In this document: positions 40,884-53,099 of the stretch, in pieces
How the letters are laid out: every line of letters begins with the position of its first letter
Numbering within the stretch: position 1 is the first letter of the stretch
Source: Tetmemena sp. SeJ-2015
Lineage: Eukaryota; Ciliophora; Spirotrichea; Sporadotrichida; Oxytrichidae
DNA: 64,000 bases
Reading direction: 5' to 3'
Assembly: GCA_027382625.1 (NCBI GenBank)
Contig: JAJKFJ010022898.1
Span: 62,001-126,000 of the forward strand
The notes under the pieces: generated by a model
What the model saw: only the letters and a program-made list of their open reading frames with translations
What the model was told of the DNA's origin: nothing
The model's database searches: none
Position numbers and translations under genes: made by a program

Positions 40884-42945
40884 ATGTCTGCCAAGAATTT
40901 TATGAAGGATGCCATGAATACGGGAGTGAACACCTTCTCTCGAAACTAGTCCAACATCCTGAATCTGCAGCACTCTGCCTTCGACATCTCTAATCAGCTC
41001 TACGCCTTCATTTCATAAAAGGAGAAAGATTATTTTGTATGATAATGAATTGTTGTCCATTTCGTGGATGAACTCGTTTGAATTCATATCAGATGAGAGA
41101 AGTGATTCAAACGCAGTGGAGGGTAGTTGTCCCGCCGTGCAAGTTAATCACCCATAGCATTCCATGACTACAATCACATAAATGGCATGGGCTATGGCCT
41201 AAAGCCCTCTCTAGCATCAAACAAGGAGAGGTCATTCAATCATTCATGCTTTTTAATTACAAATGCAATCTAGTTAGCTATTTATACATGCATTGTGTCG
41301 AATATTATCATAGATTATCTAGTTGAAAACTGCTCTGGGTATCACTCCAGACTCGATCTTAGGCAAATCATTCGGCTCTCATACTTTGAAATAAAGCAGC
41401 CTCAAGATGAAGAGTTTATAAGCGATTAATCTGATTAAATTGATGCGGACGATTTGCTGGATACTTAACTCTTTCTATAACTGAAATTATTGTCTATTTA
41501 TACATCTTAATACTCATTCTTTAATAGAACTCATGATTTCTTACTCAACCCTCATTCACATCCACAGTAGCACGTTCACAAAAGCAGATTATAGCAGCAA
41601 CTCATGCTCACCAGAAGATAATAATGCTGGAGAGGGTATCTGAAAATAGCATAATTGGAGAATTCATGTAAACATAGCATGAACTCTCATCTGATAAAAG
41701 TCCAGAAAGACTCAAGATTAATCTTATCTGTGTTAATGTCTTGAAAAATGTCCAGGTAGAGATAGACTCAGAGATTTAATTAGTATGTGTGTTACATGTT
41801 CTTGATATAAATGAGATCTTGAGATCGCAAATGATGGAGACCAACAACTTCTACCAAAGGATTTATCATCAGCTCACCAAGGGCGATGAGCAGTCACCTT
41901 ATTCATAAAAAAAATTTAAACTGCACTCTTTAATCTTACCCTATAAGGATAAGAATCCCCTCTCTATTGACGAATTCATGTGGGCCTTCTAAACTGCATC
42001 CTCTCGGCATCTCGTATTCGATAACCAGGGTTCAAGTGAGTCACCACTCTTGATGCTTCTCCCACTTGTCGACATGATAAATCACTCGCCCACTTTCGAT
42101 CCAAACGTCGTTGTGCTGCCCTATGAGGATAAGGTGCGAGAAGAGAGCTTTGTTTTAGTGAGGGCGATTAAAGATATTCAAAAGGATGAGTAGCTTTACA
42201 TGTCCTATGGCGCACTTAGCAACAGTCATCTAGTGCAAAAGTACGGCTTCACCTTAGAAAATAATCCACATAACGTCATCTCTCAAGCTTACCCTCTGGG
42301 CAGCTACTGCAGATTCGCACTTCAAGAGGAGGGCTTAAAGCATAGTCTCTCACAGAAGCTTAAGCTTCCATTCATAGATCCTGAGCTAAATAATAGTTCA
42401 TAGCCGATAAGTGTATTTTTTGAGGTAGGGAAACTGAATATGAGCATGTGGTCTAATAGATTCAACTAGGAGGTGTTCAAGGCTTTGAGACTGCATTTCC
42501 TGAACAGTCAAATGATTATGGACAGGGGCGGCACTGATGCCTTCACCAGGATCTGTGGAGATTTCAGCAAGCCTATTGACAGGAATAATGAGGAGCTAAA
42601 TATATAAGTGTGAACAGATTTCCTCATTTTTTGAATTCTAGCTTTGCTATGAATTCCTTCTAGAGTCAATCGACAGGAGCTACTCTCAGCTGAAGCCCAT
42701 AGACTTCTATCAAGAAAAGATAGAGGCTATCAAGCACTCCCTCAAAATAGACCAAACAGGAGTGTAATCAGAAAGCCCTAGTTAAAATCAAAGACTCTAT
42801 CACGAATCTGCCAGCCATAGACTAATACAACTTGCTAAATGCATACAGACTTCAGATAGATGAGAGCAAGATACTCAAAGCTAACTTGGAATTCCTCAAA
42901 AAGAATAAGTCAGAGGCGGTCAAAAGACTCATTCAGTAATCATGA
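40884..42945 (+). CDS. SET-domain protein methyltransferase (SETD3/Rubisco-LSMT-like)
   Basis: ATG 40884 (MSAKNFMKDAMNTGVNTFSR). Weakly resolved N-terminal part with HDYNHINGMGYGL and ALSSIKQGEVI, like the start of split-SET domains. Clear SET core at 41960-42290: ASSRHLVFDNQGS, LLPLVDMINHSPTFDPN (the Asn-His-Ser cofactor motif), then LYMSYGALSNSHLVQKYGFT and ENNPHN. The substrate-binding C-terminal helices follow, ending FLKKNKSEAVKRLIQQ at TGA 42943-42945. It transfers methyl from S-adenosylmethionine to Lys or His side chains; the target cannot be told. Frame changes in 41000-41950 show further IESs not all placed. The N-terminal 50 residues could belong to a separate small gene, but spacing favours one gene. 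Confidence 0.75.
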
Positions 42946-43062
42946 AGAAGAAAAATTATGCTTCAGCTAAGTATCGAGGTCTGCGGTATTTTAATTTAAT
43001 TACTCTCAATCAATTAAAAAGAGATGAGTTGTTAATACCCATTTTCTTAGTTATTTAATTGA

Positions 43063-45132
43063 CTTAAACTAACAAGAATCCATGCGGGTAGGTTGGAATC
43101 GCTTTGTTGAAGGCGTGGGGTTAACCTCTTGGCTACTACAAAGGAGTTGTGAATGAAGCCACTCCCTTAAGAGGAGGGAAGGAAGAGGTGGATCTATTTT
43201 TTGTAAAGAGAGACTAAGCTTTCAAGAATCAGGACTATGAGCTCTAGCAATAATAAATTTATTGTGGTCAAAGATCTTAAAATAGTGTTCGAGGTAAGAC
43301 TATATAAATTATCTTTTCACTGTCTAATAATTGTAACGCTATTTGTAGATCGGAAATGACATCCTGAAACTCAAAAGGGAATAATTAAAATGTTATCCTT
43401 ACCTTATTAAATCACTCATATTTTATATGCTAGCAGCAAAGAGATAGTACGATGCTCTATATGAGACCACTCGTTATGAGGACATGATAATGATGGCACG
43501 GCCTTCAACTGCTCAACTCAGAGCTGTCCAATTGGCTGAAGAGGAAGACGCAAGAAGGAGGATGATGCTTTGTAAGATATAAATCCTTGTTTGTTTTACT
43601 TGAGATTAGAGAGGCAGAGAGAACTGGAAGATGAGGAAGCGAGAGCGAGGCGCATGATGGAAATGGACGAGCAGGAGAGACTTCGCCGCCTTAAGGAGGA
43701 GGAAGAAGAGAGACGCAGAAAACAGGCTGAAGATGCCGAGAGGAGAAAGAATGCAGCCGATAACAGAAAATCCAAAGTGAAGGAGACCTTTACCAATTAG
43801 AAGGGCAAAGACACTGACATCAACATCAAGGGAGATCCTCTTGAGTCAAACGATGGAGATATTGATCTGGAGCCTTATCTGAATCCCTACTGTCTGCAGC
43901 TGGAGGTAACGTGGAGAAGCTTGGATTGGAGGCACTCAGGAGAGCCCTATCAGATGGAACGCTGCTTGTGTGTGGAGTCAAGCTCTGGACAGCCTTGCAC
44001 TCTGATCAATGGAGACATAGAGAAAGTTCAGTTCAGGCCTTTTTGGAATATTCAACATAATGTTATTTTGAAATAAATAAACCTAATAATTATTTCGTAA
44101 TATCTGCAGGCTCCCCTGAAGAAAAAATACATAGGAAAGACGAAGCGTTTGTTCCTGGCTGCATGCGATGTGGCAACTATAGCTTGCAGAGATAAACTGC
44201 TATAGATTTACTATGTGGGACTTAAGATCCTGCAGTCTGCTATGGCCCCTCCCATCTGTGGAGATGATATCCCTCCCAAGATAATCAACAACGCTGTCAA
44301 GCCCTTCATAATAAAAAATAGCTTTATTTATTCATATTTGATTTTCCTTCATCACTCTTCTAATCGACAAGATAATAATTATAGTATAATTTATATAAAT
44401 TTGATGTTAAAGATAAGCGAGTTGAACTATCGTGCACGTGATGTGTCTTTGCATGCGCTTATCTCTCTGTTCCGCCACCCTGCAGTGGATATCAGATAGT
44501 TGATCGAAGGTATAATGGATATTACTGAGAAGGGACCCTCCCCTGACAAGGTGCAGTGGCGTATCGTGCTTGCTAGACTGGAAATACTGCTGCACATAGT
44601 CTAGGAGTTTAGAATCAACGACAAAGCCTGGGACTGGAGAGTTGTCTTCTAGAAGTTAACAATTAAAGTTTGATTATTGATTGGTGTGTTGAAGTTAGTT
44701 GCTCCTTCATTCTTCAATCACAACCCAGATGTGAGACTGATTGCGATTGAGGTGACATTGGAGATGTACAAGATCACAGGGGCAGAGCTAAAACGCATGG
44801 TCCAAGAGATAGACGGCCTTAAGCCTAACCTACTCCAGACTATTACATCAAATATAAAGCTAAAAGTATTTAAAGTAATTGCTATTACAAAGAGGATGAA
44901 AATAATTGATGAGGGTGGTGGTACTAAGTACGTCTTGGGATCTTAAGATCCAGAGGGAGGCATAGGCACGGCCAAGGAAAATGTAATTGGTGGTTTGGAA
45001 TAACTTCAAAAAGTTTATTCTTTAAATTCATAGTGAGAATAAGTGGCTGAGACGCATGAGTGGAGTGAATAAAGTCCCACTGGCGGAAGCAAGAACAAAA
45101 CTAATCAGAACTTTAATCAGTAGCCCTAGTGA
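43063..45132 (+). CDS. CEP104: CEP104-like protein, C-terminal part (coiled coil and TOG domain)
   Basis: It opens with pointer CTTAAACTAACA (43063-43074), shared in inverted form with 29705-29716. The rest of the jelly roll (NPCGQVGIALLKAWG) is followed by a charged coiled coil (RRMMEMDEQERLRRLKEEEE) and a TOG array: VKLWTALHSDQWRHRESSVQ, LNYRARDVSLHALISLFRHP, RINDKAWDWR, APSFFNHNPDVRLIAIEV. It ends near ETHEWSEQSPTGGSKNKT at TGA 45130-45132. IESs were resolved at ATAA (about 44310 to 44415), ATT (about 44660) and GAATAA (about 44998 to 45055). A frame break at 43890 fits either an 11-bp IES (pointer CTG) or a base error. TOG domains bind tubulin; the family acts at ciliary tips. Confidence 0.88.
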
Positions 45133-45225
45133 TCAGCACTATAAATTTAGGTTCAATTCAAGTCTAACTTTAAAATTAATCATTCACAAATTTGAAGAAT
45201 ATCAACTCTAGAGTGCATATGCTAT

Positions 45226-45958
45226 TTAAATGTAGAGCGTAGCGAGGCAAATCTTTCTGTAGCTGAGTGAGTAGCAGATTCCACTGACTACTGCCTTCAC
45301 GTCGGGGTCTATCTCTATCCTAGAAAACTCATCTGCACTCATAGAGTCTCCTTCCCTTTCTTCACTTTCGTTATCTGAGTTTACCACCTAGAATCCCTCA
45401 CTTCGAAGTGCATCTTTCAAACCTTTTTCTCCAATCACGTAAACCTTCTCACCTTAGGTAGAACTAAGATTTTAGGTTTCTTTAACATCAGCATGCTCAG
45501 TAAAAAGCTTCTTCAGATAATTGGCAGTAGCATAGGCACTCGTATATATCTAGGAGGATGGTATGAGTTTATCCAAATCGCCTTAAAATTTAGCAAGTTT
45601 CTCATTTATTACTTGCTCTGCTGTCTTTGAAGAATTGTTAGTGACCAGGAAGATATTATAAAAGCTCATATAGAAATATTAAACTTATTAGCATATATTT
45701 TAAGATCTTCTTAGTCTGAGAGTATTCAGGATTAGTCAAAATTGAACTGATAGCCTGGAGGGCATTAGGAATCTCTGTGTCTCCACACCACAGCACTCCA
45801 TCACAGTCAAACAAGAAGTAATCGTACTTGGCAACCAAGTATTCAAAGCTAGCACTAAACAAAGATAATAAGAATATACGGTTAAATTCAAACTAGAAAT
45901 CTACCTACTACGGAAGTTGCTCTCCACTTTAGACCACTATCTCTTCTTTTGCTTCCAT
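45226..45958 (-). CDS. HAD phosphatase, N-terminal half, inverted relative to its C-terminal half
   Basis: ATG 45958 (MEAKEEIVVQSGEQLP), an intron of about 80 bp (GTAG...TTTAG), then motif I YFLFDCDGVLWCGDTEIP with both catalytic Asp residues, motif II IFLVTNNSSKTAEQV, TSAYATANYLKKLF, KVYVIGEKGLKDAL, DPDVKAVVSGICYSLSYRK. It stops at LATLYIQ, encoded by pointer CTCTACATTTAA (45226-45237 on the minus strand). The same pointer starts the C-terminal half at 38487 (+). One IES (pointer AAGAT, 45650-45706) is removed. The frame across the join is continuous and the joined order of motifs I-IV is canonical. Confidence 0.92.
45650..45706. other. IES in the HAD gene, pointer AAGAT
   Basis: AAGAT at 45650-45654 and 45702-45706. 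Removal gives SQTKKIFLVTNNSSK across motif II and drops an in-frame TGA. Confidence 0.9.
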
Positions 45959-46089
45959 TAAACTCTTTCTCAATTTAAAATTAATGATTGACAATTAAAG
46001 AGATGCATAATTTTAAGCGATTAGTTAAGTGATCTCATTATAATAATAATTAGTGCTATAAGTTAATAATAAGAATATATCGCTTCAAT

Positions 46090-46374
46090 ATGGATCAAAG
46101 TCCCTTCAAGTTCGACAGCGCCAACCCCCGCTTCGTGACCAACGCTTCTGAGAACAAAACCGTCTACTACGCAGCTGGAGCCCTCTTCCTCCTCTCCATG
46201 CGCTTCTACCACAAGAACATCTTCCGCGTGAACGAGAGATCCCTCGACTTCGCCGCCTTCACAGTTGGATCCCTCTTCTCCTCATACGCCATCGCTAACT
46301 TCGCCCTCGAGAGCCCCAACAACCAAGCTGCTCTTTTGAACAACTCACTCGAGAACCAAGTTGCCAAGCACTGA
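46090..46374 (+). CDS. Small intact membrane-associated protein, 94 residues, unrecognised
   Basis: ATG 46090 to TGA 46372-46374, single exon, no IES. Codon choice is much more GC-rich (many C-ending codons) than that of its neighbours, typical of a highly expressed gene. It begins MDQSPFKFDSANPRFVTNAS, has a short hydrophobic helix (TVYYAAGALFLLSMRFY) and a second weaker one (FTVGSLFSSYAIANF), and ends NNSLENQVAKH. It could be a small subunit of an organellar membrane complex; no family recognised. Confidence 0.8.
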   Translation: MDQSPFKFDSANPRFVTNASENKTVYYAAGALFLLSMRFYHKNIFRVNERSLDFAAFTVGSLFSSYAIANFALESPNNQAALLNNSLENQVAKH

Positions 46375-46988
46375 GCAAGCAGCATTCTCTGACAGGGAGA
46401 CATGCTACTTAGGCTTAGTAAAAAATATATCTCTAATATGCTTACTATAAGGAGGCTTGATGATAAATGACAGTTAGAACTCGAGCCAGAAGATTGATGG
46501 AGATGCGAGAGAGTTTCAGTGGTATCTTATTCTCGGGAGACGATCGAGCACTGCCTCACCTCTTCAGGCTCTTATCTTTAAGTTAAACTTAACTCAATTC
46601 CTTCTCTTCTGTCTCTCCTTAAGCCTAGTTAATAATCCTCACTTTTTTCTACTTCTCTCTTAGGCTCTATCTATATTAATTATATATAGTTAACTCCTCT
46701 TCAACTTAAGTAAGGATCTAACTCGAATTTATTAAGACAGATTCGATTATCTATTTTCCAGAATCAACTGAGATTATTTATCTGGATTAGCTTATATGAA
46801 ATTTTAGGATTTTAAACATTTGAACCATTAAACTGAGCTTCAAAATAAACTTTCTTGCTAAATAACTCTCCTTCGTTACAAGGAAGAGTTTCTAATTAGA
46901 TTTTCAATCAGTAGATATCTTCACAGTCACTCATGCTCTCTATCTCCTCAGTAGGTTACTATCTGCCGTTTGCATTTGGGTCATTTCA
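46375..46988. other. Intergenic region
   Basis: 3' flanks of the convergent small protein (+) and the disordered protein (-). No gene seen. Confidence 0.5.
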
Positions 46989-48530
46989 TCATTAGAATAC
47001 ACAAATGCAATATAAGTAATTTCCCAGAGCAGCATTTCTATCTCTTAGTCTCTTTCGACCACCGCCACTTTTTGGAGTGTGAGGCTCGTGATCGACATCA
47101 CCTGAGAGCTTGGCAATTTAATTAAAGGAGTCTAAGGCCATTTTGTTAAGAGGTTTTTGAGTGTTATGATGAGGGAAGCTAGCCCCACCCATGGGTCTAG
47201 CTCTGCCATAGATCTAAGGTGTCAAGTTTGGATTATCCTTTTGATTATTGGAGGAGACTACTGTTTTTTATTAGGATCAAGCACGTTTGTGAAATATGCA
47301 GTTGCTTAAACGTTTGAATTTATTGGCTGAAGCATTTGAGCAGGCTGCTCTGAGGGATGATGGCGGTGGAGATTTCCTGAAAGTGGATGCTTGAGATAAT
47401 TCTTGTGATGATTGTTACTTATTACATTTGGAGAAACCTAGCTTATATTAAGAAAGCGTTAAAATTGAGATAGATACAAGCTGTGAATAACTTTCTTTTC
47501 CTCATTCTTAGTTTCGAGTTTCTTCGTATTAAGTTACGAAGGCTAAGTTGTAGTGACTTGCAATCTGCTCTAGTTCTATGAGTTAATGTTGCTAGCTCTT
47601 TGCCTCTCAAACATGTTTCTTTAGTGTAGGTTGTTGGTAGGCGAGGGTATCTTTGAACCAATTTGCATCTTCTACTTGGGGCTTAAGCTATGTTTGAACT
47701 CACTTTTTTAAATGCGGGTGCCTTTCATCTTGCTAGCTGTATTATCTAATTTGGTATGCTGACTCTAAGAGTGAATGCGGCCCTTTTTGAAACTGCTTGT
47801 CTACTATTCCTAGCCAGACATAGATCCTCTAAGGTTAACCTAGGCATGAGCAGCAGCTTTGGCTGACATGTCATGTTGCCTCAAGGCAATCTTGAGGGCT
47901 ATTAAATCCATTTCAGCTAAACTGGCACCTGTGAAGCCACCTAGACTCTACTAATTGATCTTATGGATTTGATTAGTAGGGGATGTGACACCTCCCTTGG
48001 GAAGTGCTCCTAACTTATCTTCTGAAGTCAACTTCTCCCCAGAAGACTCTTGCTTCATAGCTCTTGAAATATCCCTACGCCTGGAATCTCTAAAGTCTAT
48101 ACTTTGATTGATAGCGTTGATGTAGGAGCTACTGTTCTACTGATTGGCTTTGCTCTCTATGAAATCCTCATCTTGAACATAGTCGCTATCAAGATCATCA
48201 GAATTTAGTTCATTAGAGGAGCTGAGAGGACTCTTATTATCAGGCAAGCTGGTTGAAGATTTTTAAAAAGAGGAATCAGAACGAGCAGGAGAATTGTCCT
48301 CATCTTAGCCAAATTAAGGATGCCTGCTAGCTATATGTCTTAGAGGAGGAGGGTTTAGGTGAATGCGTCTCTCCACAGTCTTGGTCTTCGAATTGTCAAA
48401 GCTTTATTCATGGTTATGATAGGTCTACTGCTACTATTGCTACTTGGGCTAAGTCAAAGAATTTAAGGGGTTAGTGCTTGTTGCAAAGAAACTGTTTTAC
48501 GAATGTGGCCTACCCTTGTTGATTGAGCTA
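46989..48530 (-). CDS. Ser/Asn/Gln-rich protein, unrecognised
   Basis: Minus-strand reading of polar, largely disordered sequence: ERRIHLNPPPLRHIASRHPQ, SSNELNSDDLDSDYVQDEDF, RDSRRRDISRAMKQESSGEK, ASLAEMDLIALKIALRQHDM, NPNLTPQIYGRARPMGGASF, KSGGGRKRLRDRNAALGNY, ending at TGA 46989-46991. A start was not identified (upstream of about 48450). Frame changes near 47690 and 47240 imply IESs. No domain recognised. Confidence 0.6.
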
Positions 48531-48704
48531 CTTTGAGTAGAAAATATCCATCGCTCAAATCATCAAACCCTCCTCATCATATTCCGATCTGCTATTACAA
48601 ATGCGATGTCAAGATATATCTGAATAGTACTTGCTGTAGCTTTTTGATTGATTTTTATAGTAATATATCTTAATTTCAACACAGCGTTAAATCTCTTAAA
48701 AGAT

Positions 48705-50019
48705 ATGGAATCCAGACTTGAGCAACTACTCAACCGATTTGAATCCCTAGTCAACAGACTTGAGGGAGCCGGCGGTGCCACTAGTGGCTAAGCTTCCTCA
48801 TCTACTGGAAGTGCCGCAAAATCTACTTCCTTGCCAAAATTGGTGAAGGACTTCGATAATGAAATGAACTCTAAGATCAAGGCACTCGAGGATGCTACTG
48901 CCTCTTTCGGATAAGAAGTCGTCTCAACCATTGTAAGTTGCTTTGATAATTCTAGTAGTCCTCTTTGTCTCATTCTTCTAATTTAGACTAAGGAATATGT
49001 GAAGATCCTTCTGAGCCAGAGAGACATCTTGATCACCATGAGCCAGAGTGCAAGACCTGCTAACTTCCAATTCTTGATTGCTCCCGTCTCTAAGGCCAAG
49101 AATGATGTGAAGGGTCTTAAAAATAAGGATCTCAAGCTCTAGAATCACGTCTAGACTGTGGCTGATGGCTTCGACCTCTTTGCCTGGTTTGCTCAGGTAC
49201 AAACTTTCCTCTCTGCTAATGATATCTGTAGTCTGACTTGAAGGATGTAATCGAGGACTAGCTGAAGCAGATTGACTTTTATGGATTCAAGGTGTTGCAG
49301 CTGAAGTAAGACCCAGACACTGCTTGGTACAAGGCTTACAAGGAAGTTGCTAAGACTTTTGTGGACTTCTTAGTTCAAAACGCAGATGACGTGGTCCAGT
49401 GGAAGGGACAGGGCAACGCTGAAGATGTGTTCGCCTCCACTCTTGGTATCTCAGAGCAAATTTTCAGAGGAGATTCAGGCGCAACTTCTGTAAAGAAGCA
49501 AGTTGAAGAGGTGAAGGCCCAAGCTGGCAATCTCTTTGCAGATATTACAAGTGGCAAGACCATGAACTAGAATAAAATTATCGTGAATAATCCATTTAAA
49601 AGTCTTCTCTTTTAAATATAATGAGGTTTTAGAATTTGGTACATGTGGAGAAGAATGCACACAAGAAGGACGGTCCACTCCAGCCCATTGAAAAGAAGTA
49701 GGTAGCTCCAAGACAACCAGCAGCTGGAGCAAAGGTGGAAGTAGTCAAGGACCCACACTTAAATATTAAATGCCCTATTTTCATAACTATAAGACCCAAA
49801 GACTGAATTCAAAATGAACACCTACTACATTTTTCAATCATTAAGAGTAATTTTATTATGAATTAAATTAGAATTTAATTGTAAGAAGATGCTTATAGTT
49901 TAATGCTTAACTCGTAGGAGCACTATGGAAAGGAGGTTTTAAAGTATTCAGGCGACCAACTAGAATCCAACTATGCTTTCGCTATGATCAAGTGCAAGGA
50001 CACCACTTTCTCAAAAAAA
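48705..50019 (+). CDS. CAP: Adenylyl cyclase-associated protein (CAP), N-terminal part
   Basis: ATG 48705 (MESRLEQLLNRFESLVNRLE), a Gly/Ala/Ser linker, then the helical folded domain: PKLVKDFDNEMNSKI, ILLSQRDILITMSQS, FYGFKVLQLKQDPDTAWYKA, FLVQNADDVVQWKGQG. Two GT-AG introns (at 48933 and 49197). After an IES (pointer TAGAAT, about 49567 to 49634) come a Pro-rich segment (KKDGPLQPIEKKQVAPRQPA) and the start of the CARP domain (EHYGKEVLKYSGDQLESN, FAMIKCKDTTFS). The coding region then stops dead in AT-rich DNA at about 50019. The remaining C-terminal domain is at 25914-26400 on the other strand. CAP promotes actin turnover. Confidence 0.88.
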
Positions 50020-51050
50020 GCATATAAAACTTATTCCTTCCTCTAATTTCTTATAATTTACTCACTTATAAATTATAACTTTATTCTTGTCAGTTTATCC
50101 TTGATTTGAGAGTAAGTTATGTTTAAATTTGAAAATGTGTTCCTTATAAACGACATCGAGATAATTAATATTAAGTAAACCATTAAAATAGCTGGGTGTC
50201 ATCATTTTTAGTTGCAAATTTGAAATTTGGTTGAAATAAAGACCCGAGCTATTCTTATGATTTTAACATAGTCTAAAGTTACAATCATATGCTGCAGAAG
50301 CTCAAGAATCATACTCAAAATATTTTTATCACTTATTTTAAAGCTGTAATACTTCCCTAGCCCTTGAAGGATACAAGATGAGCGAGTTAAAAATTTATTT
50401 TCAACAATAAAATACAATTAAGATTTATAAGCTAACTACTTTAAATAAATACAGGATCATATCCAGTCTAATTTTTGTATTTATTTTTTTAAAAAATATT
50501 CTTACAAATTTATTATCGAGTACTCTCCGAATTGACAATAAGTTAAGCCATCTTCTGAAAATCAGGACTTCCAATTTAAGATGGCGATTTTAATTAAATA
50601 CCAATCTTATGAGGTATTCGAAATTATTGCTTGCCCTCAAAGTCACTCGGCCTCAAATCTTTATCTTCTTAAAAAATAAATAAAAAAACTTTTAGATGAA
50701 ATAATTTAATTTATTCTAATGTAATTAACTGATGACATAAAGAATTAATTAATCTTCTGAATCAGAGATCCGAAAATTGGTAGTAAATGTTTTTATTTTA
50801 TCTTCTTGTTACTCTAGTTATTTCTCCATAGTTGCTCGCTATACCACCTCGGCACATTCTCTTTCTGATTTATATTTTAGTTCTAATTCTTTGACATTTA
50901 GTCTCACTTTTTATTCAAAGTAATAAAAAAAATATATTCAAATGAACTTTTTGTACCCTGGAAATGTATTGGTATTTTTAGTTAAACTCTATAAATACTT
51001 GCTTGATTAATTTAACAAAGAGAAGAAGTTTAAGATTTGAGAAGTAATTA
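50020..51050. other. AT-rich region without a confident gene
   Basis: It follows the truncated end of CAP. No TGA-free frame with protein-like composition, apart from a possible 3' extension of the kinase on the minus strand. Confidence 0.4.
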
Positions 51051-51059
51051 TTTTTTGAT

Positions 51060-52680
51060 AATGCCATTCACGTCTTTAAAGAGTTGCGAGCCGTAGTGGT
51101 TAAAGAATGCGTGTCTTTTAACTTGCTGAAAAAATAAATGAGTATAAACTCTCATCATTCAATTAAATGGAAGTTTTTATTTTATACTGTACTGTGGGCC
51201 TCTTTTTTAAGCTGAACGAGAGCATATGTATTAGCAAATCGATTAGGTAATCCGTCGTCACCTTGAACTGATCAGGAATTTTACTCCCTTATTGCTTTTA
51301 AACCAAACTTTATACACATACACACAATTAAATATAGATCCATATATATGTGTGTATATTAAACTTCGTATTCTAGAAATAAGGTAACCTGGTTATCTGT
51401 ATTCAGCTTTGCTATAGCAGCCACCCTCGTACGGAAACTCTTTGAATCGCAACAAAAAAAGCAACACGCCAAGTTGAAATATGTCTATCTTTGTTAAATC
51501 CTCAGGCAGAAAATTGCTTGACTTAACTTGGATGGTGCTGCAGCAAAATCTGCTTCAGGAGCCATGAAATTTAATTCGTAAATAAAAAAATGGAATACAA
51601 AGTTAAGGTATCTAAATTAATAGTTCCAGCCTTGAAGTTGAACTTGCCTTTTTGAATGTCTTCTATGGTTTGAGATATACCGAAGTCCCCCAGCTTGGTC
51701 AGAAGAGGAATTCGAGCTGTCATGAGGTTGGCCGAGTAATCTTTATATTTCTGAAAAAATACGTTGCCGGGCTTGATGTCCAAATGGAGAATCTTTAATA
51801 TATTCTCTAAGAGATTTTTAAAAGAATCCCACATGAGTGCATGAACTCAAGAGATAGCAAGAGTTAACGCGCTATAACAAAGATCAGCCCTTCACTGAAA
51901 GGAAATAGAGTTTAATAATTCTTGATTTATCCTATATCATTTAAAATGTGAAGCTTGAATAGTACTAGAGACATAAGAACTTCACATCTCTCTAACTTTA
52001 AATACGATTTTTAATTCATAATGAAGTAAGAAATCAACTTCAGAACAGAATCGATATAGCTTGACATAGTATCATCATTTACTTTTTAATTATCACCAAC
52101 TATGAAATTATCAGCATAGAGATAATTCTACTTGCTATTGATTTTTTAAAAAAATTTAATAGAGTATATCTCTAAAGATATCTTAAATTCTAAAGCTAAA
52201 TAAAAAAAAAAATTTTACTTTACTTTACTTTACTTTACTTTACTTTACTTTACTAAAGCTTAATAAATAAAGAAGGACGCATAAATTTCCCAAATCTTAA
52301 ACATATTCTTCTCTTTAATAAAATTATAATTGCAATATCGAATTACATCAAGGCTTAACTTCTAGCTTCATCAACTTAACTAAGTTACTTGTTTTTATAT
52401 CCAATTTTCATTTGTTCTAAGGACACGTTGACTCGCTTAAAGTAGTTGCCCATAATTTCTTTATCTTCACTGCTTAGCTCATAAATCTCCAGGAAGCCTT
52501 TCTCATTTATAGAGCCCTTGAAGCGTTTCCTTAGCTGTTCGTAAATATTTTTCTCATTCTTAAGATTTTTTATGTTCTAAGACAGCCCTGTCTCCTTCGA
52601 GAGAGGAAGTTTAAATAAGATATTGTCGTGCCCTTATAGCTCTACCAAAATATAATATATAATTCTTTAAAACACAAATT
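51060..52680 (-). CDS. Divergent protein kinase, interrupted
   Basis: Kinase subdomains occur in the right order along the minus strand. N-lobe-like NEKNIYEQLRKRFKGS and FLEIYELSSEDKEIMGNYF are at 52390-52600. The catalytic loop HLDIKPGNVFF and KLGDFGISQTIEDIQKG are at 51600-51800. The APE region FMAPEADFAAAPSKLS is at 51500-51560. Subdomain IX KIDIFQLGVLLFLLRF is at 51410-51470. The C-lobe DYLIDLLIHMLSFSLKKRPT is at 51195-51260, and VKRHAFFNHYGSQLF at 51070-51120. The pieces are separated by AT-rich DNA that I attribute to introns and IESs. HLD replaces HRD; the catalytic Asp and DFG are kept. The glycine loop was not found. A distal 5' part may extend to 53100. Confidence 0.75.
52215..52254. 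repeat. Pentanucleotide microsatellite (TTTAC)n
   Basis: About eight tandem TTTAC units inside the AT-rich gap between pieces of the kinase gene. Confidence 0.9.
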
Positions 52681-53099
52681 ATAGCCAGATAGTGGGCTTA
52701 ATCGCTGAGTCAAGGGGTAAAATTGGTCACGTTGTATTTATCTAGAGGCCAAGGTAGCAACAAATAGTTTGGGCTCTAGTCTGCAAACGAATGTGCGTTG
52801 GTGGACTCTTGTATTTTATAGATACTCTAATATTTACAATGGGAGAAATATGCAAGCTACAAAAATTCCAATTCTAAAAATAAAAAAGAAATATGATAAA
52901 TTCAAAGTGACTGGCTGGTCATAGTTCGGCAAAACTAATTTTAAACTGCAAAGCCTCCTCCCTATTCCTTCTATTTAGTGATCTTACTCTGGCTAATTGT
53001 AGCAAAAGCTTTTAAGTAAAGGGATGGACTTGGAGGGATGCAACTCTATTTAACTTCACAGGCTAAAACAGTTATATAATAATACCACTTTCAATGAGA

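Noticed and set aside
43596..43796. Ser/Leu-rich minus-strand frame
   Set aside because: Antisense of the Glu/Arg coiled coil of the CEP104-like protein.
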